Assembly (NCBI RefSeq): GCF_000384115.1
Contig: NZ_KB913029.1
Coordinates: forward strand, 2,142,907 to 2,206,906
DNA from: Sporichthya polymorpha DSM 43042
GTDB lineage: Bacteria; Actinomycetota; Actinomycetes; Sporichthyales; Sporichthyaceae
Length of the DNA stretch: 64,000 nucleotides
Reading direction: 5' to 3'
A program made the translations under genes and the position numbers. Below, piece after piece: positions 7,929 to 16,573 of the stretch. Position 1 is the first letter of the stretch, and the number at the start of each line of letters is the position of its first letter. The notes below the pieces were generated by a model. The model was not told where the DNA came from. It ran no database searches and saw nothing but the letters and a program-made list of their open reading frames with translations.

Positions 7929-8369
7929 ATGAGCCAGGACTGGCGCACGATGCTGCGGGAGAAGGGCTACCGCCTGACGCCGCAGCGCGAACTCGTCCTG
8001 GCCGCGGTCACCGAGCTCGAGCACGCGACGCCCGAGCAGGTCTGCGCGCGTGTGCAGGAGACCGCGAGCGGGATCAACATCTCGACGGTGTACCGGACGC
8101 TGGAACTGCTCGAGGAGCTCGGCCTGGTGCGCCACGCGCACCTCGGGCACGGGGCGCCGTCGTACCACCCGGCCGGGCACTCCCACCACCTGCACCTGGT
8201 GTGCCGGGACTGCGGGGCGGTGTCGCAGGTCGAGTCGACGGTTGCGACGTCGCTGACCGCGACCCTGCAGGAGACGGAGGGTTTCGAGGTCGACCTGGAG
8301 CACTTCGCGATCTACGGCCGGTGCCGGGACTGCCGTCAGCAAGGCCTGACGGACCATCACCATGAGTGA
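7929..8369 (+). CDS. Fur-family metalloregulator
   Basis: The 146-residue protein has the Fur winged helix (KGYRLTPQRELVLAAV, then STVYRTLELLEELGLVRH at about residues 56-73) and the metal region HSHHLHLVCRDC (about 84-95), with a second CxxC, CRDC, near residue 135. The two CxxC pairs form the structural zinc site. It could be a ferric or zinc (Zur-like) sensor; the sequence alone does not decide. The histidine-rich tail DHHHE is notable. Its end overlaps the next gene by eight bases. Confidence 0.88.
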   Translation: MSQDWRTMLREKGYRLTPQRELVLAAVTELEHATPEQVCARVQETASGINISTVYRTLELLEELGLVRHAHLGHGAPSYHPAGHSHHLHLVCRDCGAVSQVESTVATSLTATLQETEGFEVDLEHFAIYGRCRDCRQQGLTDHHHE

Positions 8370-8844
8370 TGTGCGGCTGCGCGGGCCGCGGCCCGGGGAC
8401 TGGGGTTGGATCATCTCCCGCCACGGCGCGCTGTACTTCGCCGAGTACGGCTGGGGCACCGACTACGAGGCGTACGTCGCCCACGCGGTGGGCGAGCTCG
8501 CCGAGCACTTCGACCCGGCCCGCGAGGCGGTCTGGATCGCCGAGCTCGACGACCGGCCCGTCGGGTCGATCGCGTGCGCCCGCAAGGACGAGGAGACGGC
8601 GCAGCTGCGCTTCTTCCTCGCCGAGCCGGACGCGCGCGGTCGCGGCGTCGGGCTGGCGCTGATCCGGGCCTGTCTGGAGTTCGCGACCGAGGTCGGCTAC
8701 CGGCGGATGATGCTGTGGACCTGCAGTGGTCTGGTGGCCTCCCGTGCGCTGTACGCGCGACACGGCTTCACGCTCGAGTCCGAACCCGGCCCGTTCCCGT
8801 ACGACGCCACCCGTACCGAGCAGATCCTCGCCCGCGACCTCTGA
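8362..8844 (+). CDS. GNAT-family N-acetyltransferase
   Basis: This 160-residue single GNAT domain has the acetyl-CoA pyrophosphate loop in EPDARGRGVGLALIRACLEF (about 91-110) and the C-terminal RALYARHGF motif. The N-terminal part GDWGWIISRHGALYFAEYGW resembles the GNAT domains that follow MarR-type regulators. It overlaps the fur-like gene and is probably translated with it. The substrate is unknown. Confidence 0.85.
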   Translation: MSDVRLRGPRPGDWGWIISRHGALYFAEYGWGTDYEAYVAHAVGELAEHFDPAREAVWIAELDDRPVGSIACARKDEETAQLRFFLAEPDARGRGVGLALIRACLEFATEVGYRRMMLWTCSGLVASRALYARHGFTLESEPGPFPYDATRTEQILARDL

Positions 8845-8887
8845 CGCGCCCCGGCACCGCGAGCGGGTGCTGCATACAGTGGGAGGC

Positions 8888-9868
8888 GTGTCGACCGATG
8901 TGCTCACCTCGCCGCTGCTGACCCGCCCCGGGGCCGTGGCCGCGGACGGCCCGGACGCCGGCGTCGCGGCCCACTACGGCGACCCCTACGGGGAGCAGCG
9001 CGACCTCGCGCTCGGGAAAGCCGCGGTCGACCTCTCGCACCGTGGGGTCGTCCGGGTCTCCGGCCCGGACCGCCTGACCTGGCTGCACTCGCTGACGACC
9101 CAGCACCTGTCCGACCTCGCGCCGCGCGCGGCCGCCCAGGCGCTGGTCCTGAGCCCGCACGGGCACATCGAGCACGACCTGCACGTCGTCGACGACGGCG
9201 AGGCCGCGTGGATCACCGTCGAGCCCGGGACGGCGCCGGAGCTCGTCGCGTTCCTCGACAAGATGCGTTTTCTGCTCCGCGTCGAGGTCGCCGACGTGAC
9301 CGCGGAGTGGGCCGCGGTCTGGGTCCCCGCGGGCGGGGCGGACGTCCCCGGCAAGGAGCACGCCTGGCACCACGCCCGCCCGACCGAGGCGCTCGGCGAG
9401 TACGCCGGCCGGGAGGTCCTGGTTCCGCGCGGCCGGCTGGCCGACGCCGTCGGACCGCTCGCCGGGGTGTGGGCGCACGAGGCGCTCCGGATCGCGGCGC
9501 GCGTGCCGCGCCTCGGCTTCGAGACCGACCACCGGACGATCCCACACGAGCTCGGCCTGCTCGAACCGGCCGTGCACCTGAACAAGGGCTGCTACCGCGG
9601 GCAGGAGACGGTGGCGCGCGTCCACAACCTCGGCCGGCCGCCGCGGCGGATGGTCTTCCTCCACCTCGACGGCAGCGACCTGGAGCTGCCGCCCCACGGC
9701 GCCGAGATCACCCTCGACGGTCGGGCGATCGGGTTCGTCGGGAGCTCCGCCCGGCACTACGAGCTCGGGCCGATCGCGCTCGGCGTGATCAAGCGGAACA
9801 CCCCGCACGACGCGACCCTGCTGGCCGGCGGCGTTCCCGCGGCCGCCGAAGTCGTCGTCGAGGCCTGA
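8888..9868 (+). CDS. ygfZ: Folate-binding protein YgfZ/GcvT family
   Basis: The 326-residue product shows the YgfZ signature KGCYRGQETVARVHN (about 236-250), with its conserved Cys, and the upstream SLTTQHLSDL segment. YgfZ proteins use tetrahydrofolate to support assembly or repair of Fe-S enzymes. The GTG start at 8888 is preceded by a strong GGGAGG ribosome site; a much longer open frame upstream has no such site. It is followed 18 bases later by the RNB ribonuclease gene. Confidence 0.9.
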   Translation: MSTDVLTSPLLTRPGAVAADGPDAGVAAHYGDPYGEQRDLALGKAAVDLSHRGVVRVSGPDRLTWLHSLTTQHLSDLAPRAAAQALVLSPHGHIEHDLHVVDDGEAAWITVEPGTAPELVAFLDKMRFLLRVEVADVTAEWAAVWVPAGGADVPGKEHAWHHARPTEALGEYAGREVLVPRGRLADAVGPLAGVWAHEALRIAARVPRLGFETDHRTIPHELGLLEPAVHLNKGCYRGQETVARVHNLGRPPRRMVFLHLDGSDLELPPHGAEITLDGRAIGFVGSSARHYELGPIALGVIKRNTPHDATLLAGGVPAAAEVVVEA

Positions 9869-9886
9869 GGTCTGACGGACTGTCAG

Positions 9887-11353
9887 GTGCCACGACCGAA
9901 GATTGCCGTCGCGGCCCTGCCGCCCTGGTACCCGCCGGCGTTCGAGAAGCTGACGGAGGACCTGCAGGCTCCCGTGGCGTTCCCGCCCGAGGTGCTCGCC
10001 GCGGCCGAGCGGGCCGGTGCGGCCGACGGCGGGGCGCGCGCCGACCGCCGTGACATCGAGCTCGTGACCCTCGACCCGGAGTCCTCGCAGGACCTTGACC
10101 AGGCCTTCGCGATCGAGATCCGAGGCTCCGGATTCCGGCTGCACTACGCGATCGCGGACGTCGCCGCGTTCGTCCGCGCCGGTGACCCGGTCGACGTCGA
10201 GTCCCAGCGCCGCGTGGAGACCCGCTACGCCCCGGACCGGCGGCTGCCGCTGCACCCGCCCGAGCTCTCCGAGGGCGCGGCCAGCCTGCTTCCGGACGTC
10301 GACCGGCCGGCCGTGCTCTGGACCCTCGACCTCGACGACGCCGGTGAGCTCGTCGAGACCCGGGTTGAGCGCGCCCTGGTGCGCTCGCGGGCGAAGCTGG
10401 CCTACGACGCCGTCCAGGAGCAGGTGGACGCCGGTGTCGCCGCCCCCGGAATCGAGCGGCTGCGGACTCTCGGCGAGCTGCGACTGGCGGCCGAACGCCG
10501 ACGGGGCGGGGTGAGCCTGCCGCTGCCCGAGCAGGTCGTCGACGTCGCGAACGGGGACGGGTGGCGCCTGCGCGCGCGGCTGCAGACGCCGGTCGAGACG
10601 TGGAACGCGCAGCTCTCCCTGCTGACCGGCACCGCCGCCGCGCGGCTGATGCTCGACGCCGGGATCGGCGTCCTGCGGACGCTCCCGCCGCCGGCGGACG
10701 ACGCGGTCGCGGAGCTGCGCCGCCGCGCCCACGCCCTCGGGTTCGAGTGGCCGGCCGGACAGCCGTACCCGGAGTTCGTCCGCGCGATCGACCCGAGCGC
10801 GCCACGGGCCCCCGCCATGCTGCGCGCGTGCACGACGCTGTTCCGCGGCGCCGGCTACGTCGCCTTCGACGCCGCGGCCGGCGTCGGAGCCCCGGCCGAC
10901 GCGGAGCACGCCGCGATCGCCGCGCCCTACACGCACGTCACCGCCCCGCTGCGCCGGCTCGCGGACCGCTACGCCGCCGAGGTCTGCCTCGCGGTCTGTG
11001 CGGACGCCGAGGTCCCGGAGTGGGTCCGTGCCGCCCTGCCCGGCCTGCCCGAGCGGATGCGTGAGGGCGGCCGCGCGGTCAATTCCTTCTCCGCCGAGGT
11101 GCTCAACCTCGTCGAGGCGGGCCTGCTCGCCCAGCGCGTCGGCGAGACGTTCGGTGGCACCGTCGTCGCGACCAACAACGACCGGACCGCCGGCACCCTC
11201 GTCGTCGCCGACCCCTACGTCGAGGCGAAGGTCGAGGGCCCCGGCCTCCCCCTCGGCGAGCCCGTCGACGCCCGCCTCGTCACCGCCGACCCGATGACCC
11301 GTCAGATCCGCTTCGCCGTCGCCTCATCCGCATCAGCCGTTGATAAGGGGTGA
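9887..11353 (+). CDS. RNB-domain exoribonuclease
   Basis: The 488-residue protein has the RNase II/R catalytic domain: TLDPESSQDLDQAFAIEI (about 64-81) carries the metal-binding aspartates, followed by HYAIADVAAFV and LPLHPPELSEGAASLLPD. It degrades RNA 3' to 5'. The cold-shock domains in front and a clear S1 domain behind are absent or strongly reduced, so the protein is shorter than E. coli RNase R or RNase II, a layout seen in actinobacteria. GTG 9887 is the chosen start. The stop codon lies inside a 29-base palindrome. Confidence 0.87.
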   Translation: MPRPKIAVAALPPWYPPAFEKLTEDLQAPVAFPPEVLAAAERAGAADGGARADRRDIELVTLDPESSQDLDQAFAIEIRGSGFRLHYAIADVAAFVRAGDPVDVESQRRVETRYAPDRRLPLHPPELSEGAASLLPDVDRPAVLWTLDLDDAGELVETRVERALVRSRAKLAYDAVQEQVDAGVAAPGIERLRTLGELRLAAERRRGGVSLPLPEQVVDVANGDGWRLRARLQTPVETWNAQLSLLTGTAAARLMLDAGIGVLRTLPPPADDAVAELRRRAHALGFEWPAGQPYPEFVRAIDPSAPRAPAMLRACTTLFRGAGYVAFDAAAGVGAPADAEHAAIAAPYTHVTAPLRRLADRYAAEVCLAVCADAEVPEWVRAALPGLPERMREGGRAVNSFSAEVLNLVEAGLLAQRVGETFGGTVVATNNDRTAGTLVVADPYVEAKVEGPGLPLGEPVDARLVTADPMTRQIRFAVASSASAVDKG

Positions 11354-11390
11354 CACCCCTTATCAACAGCGAACAAAGGGTGACACCCCC
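11339..11390. repeat. Palindromic GGGTGACACC repeat, rnb/dtd gap
   Basis: Bases 11339-11367 form a 29-base palindrome, perfect except for its single central base, with core AAGGGGTGACACCCCTT. A second, partial unit, AAAGGGTGACACCCCC, follows at 11375-11390. The same core recurs inside cbiX at 28394-28437. The position between convergent genes would also suit a bidirectional terminator, but no T-run is present. Confidence 0.75.
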
Positions 11391-11416
11391 AGTGTGACGG
11401 GCGGGGCGGGGCTGGG

Positions 11417-11842
11417 TCAGAGGTCGAGGAGGACGGTGAAGGGGCCGTCGTTGACGAGCTCGACCTTCATGTCCGCGCCGAAGACGCCGGTCGCGACGGT
11501 GGCGCCGCGGGAGCGGAGGCCGGCGACGACGGCGTCGACCAGGGGCTCGGCGACGGGGCTGGGGGCGGCCGCGATCCAGGTCGGGCGGCGGCCCTTGCGC
11601 GCGTCGCCGTAGAGCGTGAACTGGCTGACGACGAGCAGGGGCGCGTCGAGGTCGGAACAGGACTTCTCGCCGTCCAGGATCCGCAGCCCCCAGAGCTTTT
11701 CGGCCAGTTTGTCCGCGATCGCCGGGCTGTCGTCGTGGGTGACGCCCACGAGGGCGCACAGGCCGGGCTGCTCGATCGCGCCGACGATCCGGCCGTCGAC
11801 GGTGACACTCGCGCGGCTGACCCGCTGCACCACTGCTCGCAT
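11417..11842 (-). CDS. dtd: D-aminoacyl-tRNA deacylase
   Basis: The 141-residue protein begins [17 protein letters not shown] and has the substrate-discriminating motif SQFTLYGD (about 77-84) and the C-terminal NDGPFTV, a variant of the usual NxGPxT. Dtd removes D-amino acids from mischarged tRNA. ATG 11842 is the family start; an in-frame ATG six codons upstream is less likely. The gene faces rnb and diverges from the next gene with an 18-base gap. Confidence 0.92.
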   Translation of the reverse strand: MRAVVQRVSRASVTVDGRIVGAIEQPGLCALVGVTHDDSPAIADKLAEKLWGLRILDGEKSCSDLDAPLLVVSQFTLYGDARKGRRPTWIAAAPSPVAEPLVDAVVAGLRSRGATVATGVFGADMKVELVNDGPFTVLLDL

Positions 11843-11860
11843 CCTGCGATTGTGGTTCAC

Positions 11861-12721
11861 ATGTCCGCGCAGCCACTCCAGGCCTCAGTCCAGGCCCTTC
11901 CCACCGGCACCCTGATCACCGTCGCGCCCACGGGTGCGGAGCTGGCCAAGGCCGAGCACCCGAACCTGCCGACGACCCTCGATGAACTCGTGACGACCGC
12001 GAAGGCGTGCGCCGCGGCCGGCGCGGGGATGATCCACGTCCACCTGCGCGACGAGCAGGACCGCTCCTGCCTCGACGTCGGGAAGCTGTCCGAGGCGGTG
12101 GCCGCGATCCGCGCCGAGACCGACCTGCTCGTCCAACTCTCGACCGGCGGCGGGGTCACCGACTCGTTCGAGCAACGCCTCGCCGTCCTCGACGCGCAGC
12201 CCGACTCCTGCTCGCTCACCTGCGGCACGGTGAACTTCGGCGACGACGTCTTCTCGAACCCGTGGTCGCTGATCGTCGAGCTTTACCGCAAGGCGCAGGA
12301 CCTCGGCGTCGTCCCGGAGTTCGAGCTGTTCGACCTCGGCCACGTCGCGACGATGCGCCGCCTGCTCGACACCTACGGTCCGCCGCCGAACGGCCGCGTC
12401 CACGCCGACCTCGTGATGGGCGTCCCCGGCGGCATGCCGGGCGACGCGGCGACGCTCGTCACGGTCGCGGGCGCGCTGCCCGCGGAGGCGACGTTCACCG
12501 CCACCGGCATCGGGCGCACCGCGCTGCCCGTCGCGTTCGCCGCGCTCGCGGCCGGCGGCCACCTGCGCGTCGGGCTCGAGGACACGGTGACGTTCGCGAA
12601 GGGGCGCCCGGTCCGGGACAACGCCGAGCTCGTCGAGCGCGCCGCGACGCTCGCGCAGCTCGCCCAACGGCCCCCGATCACCGGCTCGGACGCGCGCCGG
12701 TTCCTCGGGTTCGCCGGCTGA
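11861..12721 (+). CDS. BKACE-family (beta-keto acid cleavage) enzyme
   Basis: The 286-residue protein has the DUF849/BKACE TIM-barrel features: [18 protein letters not shown] near the N-terminus, the HVHLRD zinc ligand motif (about 53-58), the VQLSTGGG strand, [10 protein letters not shown] and the C-terminal [11 protein letters not shown] segment. The family cleaves beta-keto acids with acetyl-CoA to give an acetoacetyl product and a new CoA ester. The substrate is not predictable here. ATG 11861 directly follows the dtd promoter region. Confidence 0.85.
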   Translation: MSAQPLQASVQALPTGTLITVAPTGAELAKAEHPNLPTTLDELVTTAKACAAAGAGMIHVHLRDEQDRSCLDVGKLSEAVAAIRAETDLLVQLSTGGGVTDSFEQRLAVLDAQPDSCSLTCGTVNFGDDVFSNPWSLIVELYRKAQDLGVVPEFELFDLGHVATMRRLLDTYGPPPNGRVHADLVMGVPGGMPGDAATLVTVAGALPAEATFTATGIGRTALPVAFAALAAGGHLRVGLEDTVTFAKGRPVRDNAELVERAATLAQLAQRPPITGSDARRFLGFAG

Positions 12722-12788
12722 GTCGGACCCAACAGAAAGCCGGCCAATTCGGCCTGAGATGCAGGTCACCGGCCTGGTGCTGCCTGTG

Positions 12789-12819
12789 TGCTTGCAATTG
12801 TTAGCACCCTGCGCAAGCA
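12789..12819. promoter_or_regulatory. Inverted repeat before the XRE gene
   Basis: TGCTTGC and GCAAGCA are exact inverse copies separated by 17 bases, close to the start codon of the XRE regulator. A role as its own operator is inferred from position. Confidence 0.4.
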
Positions 12820-12826
12820 TGGCGAC

Positions 12827-13225
12827 ATGGCAACGCTTCCCGGCGGCCTCGGGGAGTACCTGAGGGAGCAACGCAAGAGCGCCAAGCTGTCGATCCGTCA
12901 GCTGGCGGCGGTTGCGGGGGTCTCCAACCCCTACCTCAGTCAGATCGAACGTGGGCTGCGCAAGCCGTCCGCGGAGATCCTGCAGCAGCTCGCCAAGGGG
13001 CTGCGGATCTCGGCGGAGCAGCTCTACATGCACGCCGGAATCCTCGACGAACGGGACGACTCCAGCAGTGAGTACGCCACGGTCGTCCTCGCGGATCCGC
13101 ACCTGTCCGAGCGACAGAAGAGCGTGCTCCTGGACGTGTACGACTCGTTCCGCAGAGAGAACGAGCTGACGGCCGGACCCGAGTCCGACACCGCAGCCGG
13201 TGCCGAGCCGGCCGAACCGAAGTGA
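12827..13225 (+). CDS. XRE-family transcriptional regulator (Rv0474-like)
   Basis: The 132-residue product has an N-terminal Cro/C1 helix-turn-helix at about 8-62 (LREQRKSAKLSIRQLAAVAG, SNPYLSQIERGLRKPS) and an alpha-helical tail ending in acidic and Ala-rich sequence. It precedes the HbhA-like gene by 13 bases, the order of Rv0474-Rv0475 in Mycobacterium tuberculosis. Upstream, TGCTTGC (12789-12795) and GCAAGCA (12813-12819) form an inverted repeat ending seven bases before the ATG, a likely autoregulatory operator. Confidence 0.88.
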   Translation: MATLPGGLGEYLREQRKSAKLSIRQLAAVAGVSNPYLSQIERGLRKPSAEILQQLAKGLRISAEQLYMHAGILDERDDSSSEYATVVLADPHLSERQKSVLLDVYDSFRRENELTAGPESDTAAGAEPAEPK

Positions 13226-13238
13226 GAGGGAGCCAGTC

Positions 13239-13760
13239 ATGGCCAGCACCGCCGAGATCCGCAAGACCTACACCGACTTCGCCAAGACCCTGACCGGCCC
13301 GAAGCCGCTCTACGCCTTCGCCGGCGTCGGCGACCTGGCCGTCGAGAAGGTCAAGAGCCTCCGTCCGACCGCCGAGGACGCGGGCCTGCGCGAGCGCGCC
13401 ACCAAGCTGCCGAAGCAGTTCGCCGAGAAGCTCGTCGACCTCCCCAAGGAGGCCCGCAAGATCGGCGACAAGCTGACCGACCGCGTCGACACCCAGGTCA
13501 AGGCCGCTGACGAGCGTTACGAGGAGCTCGCCAAGCGCGGCGAGGACATCCTCAAGCGCGTCCGCACCCAGAAGTCCACCAAGGACCTGGTCGACCAGGC
13601 CAAGACCACGATCAGCAAGGCCCGCAACGTCCGTGGCACCGCCACCGAGGGCGCCAAGAAGACCGCCACCGCGGCCAAGAGCACGGCCACCTCGGCCCGC
13701 AAGACGGCCACCAAGGCCCGCAGCGCTGCCAACGCGACCGCGGACAAGGTCGGCGACTGA
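13239..13760 (+). CDS. HbhA-like heparin-binding haemagglutinin / histone-like protein
   Basis: The 173-residue protein begins with the HbhA-like TYTDFAKTLTGPKPLYAFAGVGDLAVEKV region, continues with a long predicted coiled coil (about 45-125) and ends in a Lys/Ala/Thr-rich tail of AAKSTATSARKTATKARSA type. In mycobacteria HbhA is a surface adhesin that binds heparan sulfate through its Lys-rich tail; in environmental actinomycetes the role is unknown. ATG 13239 follows a GAGAGGGAG ribosome site. A strong hairpin terminator follows about 65 bases after the stop. Confidence 0.85.
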   Translation: MASTAEIRKTYTDFAKTLTGPKPLYAFAGVGDLAVEKVKSLRPTAEDAGLRERATKLPKQFAEKLVDLPKEARKIGDKLTDRVDTQVKAADERYEELAKRGEDILKRVRTQKSTKDLVDQAKTTISKARNVRGTATEGAKKTATAAKSTATSARKTATKARSAANATADKVGD

Positions 13761-13825
13761 CGCATTCCGGACCGATCACCTGATCGATCCCCCGACCCCT
13801 GACCAGGGGTCAGATGTACGACCCG

Positions 13826-13870
13826 ACACCCGGTCGGGAGCCGCACCCGGCTCCCGACCGGGTGTTTCGT
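13826..13870 (+). terminator. Rho-independent-type terminator after hbhA-like gene
   Basis: A perfect 18-bp stem (13826-13843 with 13848-13865) closes a four-base CACC loop and is followed by TTCGTT. The T-run is weak, as is common in high-GC actinobacteria. Confidence 0.8.
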
Positions 13871-13936
13871 TAGGCTTCCCGCGACGGGTGCTGCGGCCGC
13901 AGCGGCCACGGCGGGCGGGACCGGAAGGGTGTGGGC

Positions 13937-14269
13937 GTGGATATCTGGTTCCTACCTCCGGAATCGGCGGCCGGCCTCGGGACCCTGGCCCTGTTCGCGC
14001 TGCACCTCTACGCGTTCGTCGACTGCCTGATCCGCCCGACGAACGCCTTCGTCGCGGCCGGCAAGAAGACCAAGCAGTTCTGGATGATCCTCACCGGCGT
14101 CGCGGCGGGCACGACCCTGCTGCTCTCGAGCGTGACGTTCACGTTCGTCATCGCGGCAACCGTGATCGCGCTGATCTACATCCTCGACGTCCGCCCGGCC
14201 GTCCAGACCTACCGCGGCCCCCGCGGTGGCGGCGGCGGCCGCAAGCCCCGCGGCACCGGCGGCTGGTAG
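13937..14269 (+). CDS. DUF2516 membrane protein
   Basis: The 110-residue protein has three hydrophobic segments (about 12-34, 50-68 and 72-92) and the family pattern FVDCLIRPTNAFVAAGKKTKQFW. The C-terminus is Gly/Arg-rich. It matches the Rv0476-type protein that follows HbhA in mycobacteria. GTG 13937 is preferred because GGAAGGG lies seven bases before it; GTG 13931 is too close. It meets the convergent L,D-transpeptidase gene at base 14270 with no gap. Confidence 0.85.
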   Translation: MDIWFLPPESAAGLGTLALFALHLYAFVDCLIRPTNAFVAAGKKTKQFWMILTGVAAGTTLLLSSVTFTFVIAATVIALIYILDVRPAVQTYRGPRGGGGGRKPRGTGGW

Positions 14270-15151
14270 CTACTTCTTCTTGTTCTTCTGAAGCTGCTCC
14301 GGCGAGCGGCTCGTGTAGACGACGACGCGGTCGCCGAGCTTCGCGCGGCCGAACAGCGTCTCCATCGAGTTGTAGTCGCGTGTGTTCACGCACCCGTGCG
14401 AGGCGCCGGCGTAGCCGCGGCGGGCGAAGTCCGGCGAGTAGTGCACGGCCTGGCCGCCGTCGAAGAACAGCGCGAACGGCATCGACGTGTGGTACAGCGA
14501 CGAGACGTGGTCGCGGCTCTTGCGCTGGACGACGAAGACGCCCTCCCGCGTCGGGGTCTCGGTCGACCCGAACCGGGCGTCGAGGCGCATCTTCACCTTG
14601 CCGTTCACGACCCAGCGCACGGTCCGCGCGCGCTGGTCGACGCAGACGACCTTGCCGCGCAGGCAGCTCGCCGGCAGCCGGCCGCCGTAGGGCTTGTCCG
14701 CGCCGGTGGCGAGGGCGATCTGGTCGACCTTGCCGGTGCGCGCCTCGAGTGCCTTCAGCGTCGCCTCGTCGACGGCCCCGGTACGGGCGAACTTCAGCTG
14801 CTTCTGGAACGACTTCACCTGCGCGACGGTCTCCTTGCCGTAGAGACCGGTCGTCGGCATGTCCCGCACGCCGACGCGCTGCAGCCGGACCTGCAGGACC
14901 TTGACCGCCCTGCCCTCGTCGCCGGCGGCGAGGATCGGCTCACCCTCACCGGGACGGATCGGCTTGTCCTCGGTCGTGTCGACCTGCGACGGCGTTGGCT
15001 CCGCGGGCTCGGACTGCGACGGGCCCAGCGGCGGCGGGAGCGGATCGGCCGCGGCCGGACCGGCCAGCGCGAGGCCGCCGGTCAGGGACGCGGCGGTGAG
15101 CAGCGCCAGCACAGCGCTGAGCCGGACGTGGTGATGCTGCACCCGACGCAT
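14270..15151 (-). CDS. L,D-transpeptidase with peptidoglycan-binding domain
   Basis: The 293-residue precursor has a signal peptide (about 1-36), a Pro/Glu linker, a PG_binding_1 domain (about 78-137, GRAVKVLQVRLQRVGV to GAVDEATLKALEA) and a YkuD catalytic domain ending in HYSPDFARRGYAGASHGCVN (about 241-260), with catalytic His and Cys. It makes 3-3 cross-links or anchors proteins in the wall. It is the longest of three neighbouring transpeptidases. A 66-base leader with a hairpin precedes it. Confidence 0.9.
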   Translation of the reverse strand: MRRVQHHHVRLSAVLALLTAASLTGGLALAGPAAADPLPPPLGPSQSEPAEPTPSQVDTTEDKPIRPGEGEPILAAGDEGRAVKVLQVRLQRVGVRDMPTTGLYGKETVAQVKSFQKQLKFARTGAVDEATLKALEARTGKVDQIALATGADKPYGGRLPASCLRGKVVCVDQRARTVRWVVNGKVKMRLDARFGSTETPTREGVFVVQRKSRDHVSSLYHTSMPFALFFDGGQAVHYSPDFARRGYAGASHGCVNTRDYNSMETLFGRAKLGDRVVVYTSRSPEQLQKNKKK

Positions 15152-15183
15152 AAGTGGCGAAATCCCCCGCCCTCGGAAGACGA

Positions 15184-15229
15184 CGTCGGCCGCCCGTGGG
15201 AATGCAACGGACGGCCGACGCCGATTCTA
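15184..15229 (-). promoter_or_regulatory. -10 element and 5' leader hairpin of the first L,D-transpeptidase
   Basis: On the reverse strand TAGAAT (15224-15229) is a good -10 box and would start transcription near 15217. A 13-bp stem with one mismatch (15208-15220 with 15184-15196) and an 11-base loop lies at the very 5' end of that transcript. Confidence 0.4.
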
Positions 15230-15297
15230 CGTGGCGTTGCGCGGGGCACCTACTGAGAGCTTTCTGGACGCACCGGCCCGCGGGGCGGCACCAGGAA

Positions 15298-15768
15298 TCA
15301 CCAGTAGATGTAGACCCGCGTCCCGGTCGGGGTGCGGTCGAACAGCTTGCGCATCCGCGAGTAGTCGCGGGTGTTCACGCAGCCGTGCGAGGCGCCGGAG
15401 TAGCCGCGACGGGCGAAGTCCGACGAGTAGTGGATCGCCTGGCCGCCGCTGAAGAACAGCGAGAACGGCATTGCGCTGCCGTACAGGGACGAGACGTGGT
15501 TCCGGCTCTTCCAGTACACGCGGAACATCCCGTTGCGGGTCGGCGTGCGCGAGGACCCGAAGCGCGCGTCGAGGCGGACGCTGATCTTGCCGTTGTTCAC
15601 CAGCCGGACCACGCGCTTCGACTTGTCGACGCAGATGATCTTGCCGGTGTAGCAGGTGCGCGGCATGGCGCGCTTGGCCTCGGCCGGGCTCGCCGTCACC
15701 AGACCGGCGCCGAGCAAGGTCGTGCAGAGCGCGCCGGCAAGGGTCGCGCGGAGAGACTTCGACGCCAT
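15298..15768 (-). CDS. L,D-transpeptidase, short form
   Basis: The 156-residue precursor has a signal peptide (about 1-31) and a bare YkuD domain with IHYSSDFARRGYSGASHGCVN (about 111-131), holding the catalytic His and Cys. Between them and the signal lies a CYTGKIICVDKSKR strand shared with its neighbours. There is no peptidoglycan-binding domain. It is very similar to the gene at 15903, so the pair arose by local duplication. Confidence 0.9.
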   Translation of the reverse strand: MASKSLRATLAGALCTTLLGAGLVTASPAEAKRAMPRTCYTGKIICVDKSKRVVRLVNNGKISVRLDARFGSSRTPTRNGMFRVYWKSRNHVSSLYGSAMPFSLFFSGGQAIHYSSDFARRGYSGASHGCVNTRDYSRMRKLFDRTPTGTRVYIYW

Positions 15769-15902
15769 CGGGGAACCTTTCGGGGACTGTGCAGTACCCC
15801 GAAGTGTTCGGCAGAAGGTGAGAAGCCCTCAGCCTTTATTGCCATTTCTCCGGTCCGGTTTTAACGATCATCGGCGTGTCGCCGCAGAACCGGGCCTTCG
15901 GC

Positions 15903-16367
15903 CTAGTAGTGCACGTACACCTTGTCGCCGACCCGCACCGAGTTGAACAGCGCGCGGGTGGCGGCGTAGTCGCGGGTGTTCACGCAGCCGTGGGAGGCGC
16001 CGGAGTAGCCGCGGCGGGCGAAGTCCGACGAGTAGTGGATCGCCTGGCCGCCGCTGAAGAACATCGAGAACGGCATCGCGCTGCCGTAGAGGCTCGACAC
16101 GTGGTTCCGGTTCTTCCAGTAGACGGAGAACATCCCGTTGCGCGTCGGGGTACGGGAGGACCCGAACCGCGCCGACATCGCGATGACCGTCCGGCCGTTG
16201 ACCACGAACGCCAGCTGGCGGGTCGACTTGTTCACGCAGATGACGCGCCCCTTGTTGCAGGCGCTCGGGCGGGCCGACGCCTCCGAGGGGAGGGCGATCA
16301 GCGTCGCGCCCAGCAGGGTGCTCGATGCGAGCCCGACGAGGGCAGCGCGCTTACGGTTTGTGGCCAT
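15903..16367 (-). CDS. L,D-transpeptidase, short form
   Basis: The 154-residue precursor has a signal peptide (about 1-32) and a YkuD domain containing SASHGCVN-like sequence GASHGCVNTRDY (about 126-137). Long stretches, such as FGSSRTPTRNGMF and SSLYGSAMPFS, are shared exactly with the 15298 gene. It is the first gene of the leftward run and is divergent from mshA across a 206-base gap that holds the direct repeat TGCGATTT, near 16438 and 16456. Confidence 0.9.
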   Translation of the reverse strand: MATNRKRAALVGLASSTLLGATLIALPSEASARPSACNKGRVICVNKSTRQLAFVVNGRTVIAMSARFGSSRTPTRNGMFSVYWKNRNHVSSLYGSAMPFSMFFSGGQAIHYSSDFARRGYSGASHGCVNTRDYAATRALFNSVRVGDKVYVHY

Positions 16368-16573
16368 TTGCCGACTCCTTGACGCTTGCTAACCAGAGCG
16401 ATGTTCACCTCTAGTGGGAGGCACGCTATGCGGAATATGCGATTTGCACCAGATGTGCGATTTCGTCCACATCACGTACGACGCCTTGCGATGCTGTTCG
16501 GTTGACCGGAATGCGGGAAGATCTGCGGCGGTTGCCGTAGCCGGGGTTCCGGATCGATCGGGGAGGTTCTCGA

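Noticed and set aside
8768-10936. 722-codon open frame antisense to ygfZ and rnb
   Set aside because: The plus strand has two recognisable genes with ribosome sites; the antisense product has no motif.
15769-15902. c-di-AMP (ydaO-type) riboswitch before the short transpeptidase
   Set aside because: The gap is about 130 bases, but I could not find the conserved ydaO core; no riboswitch is supported.
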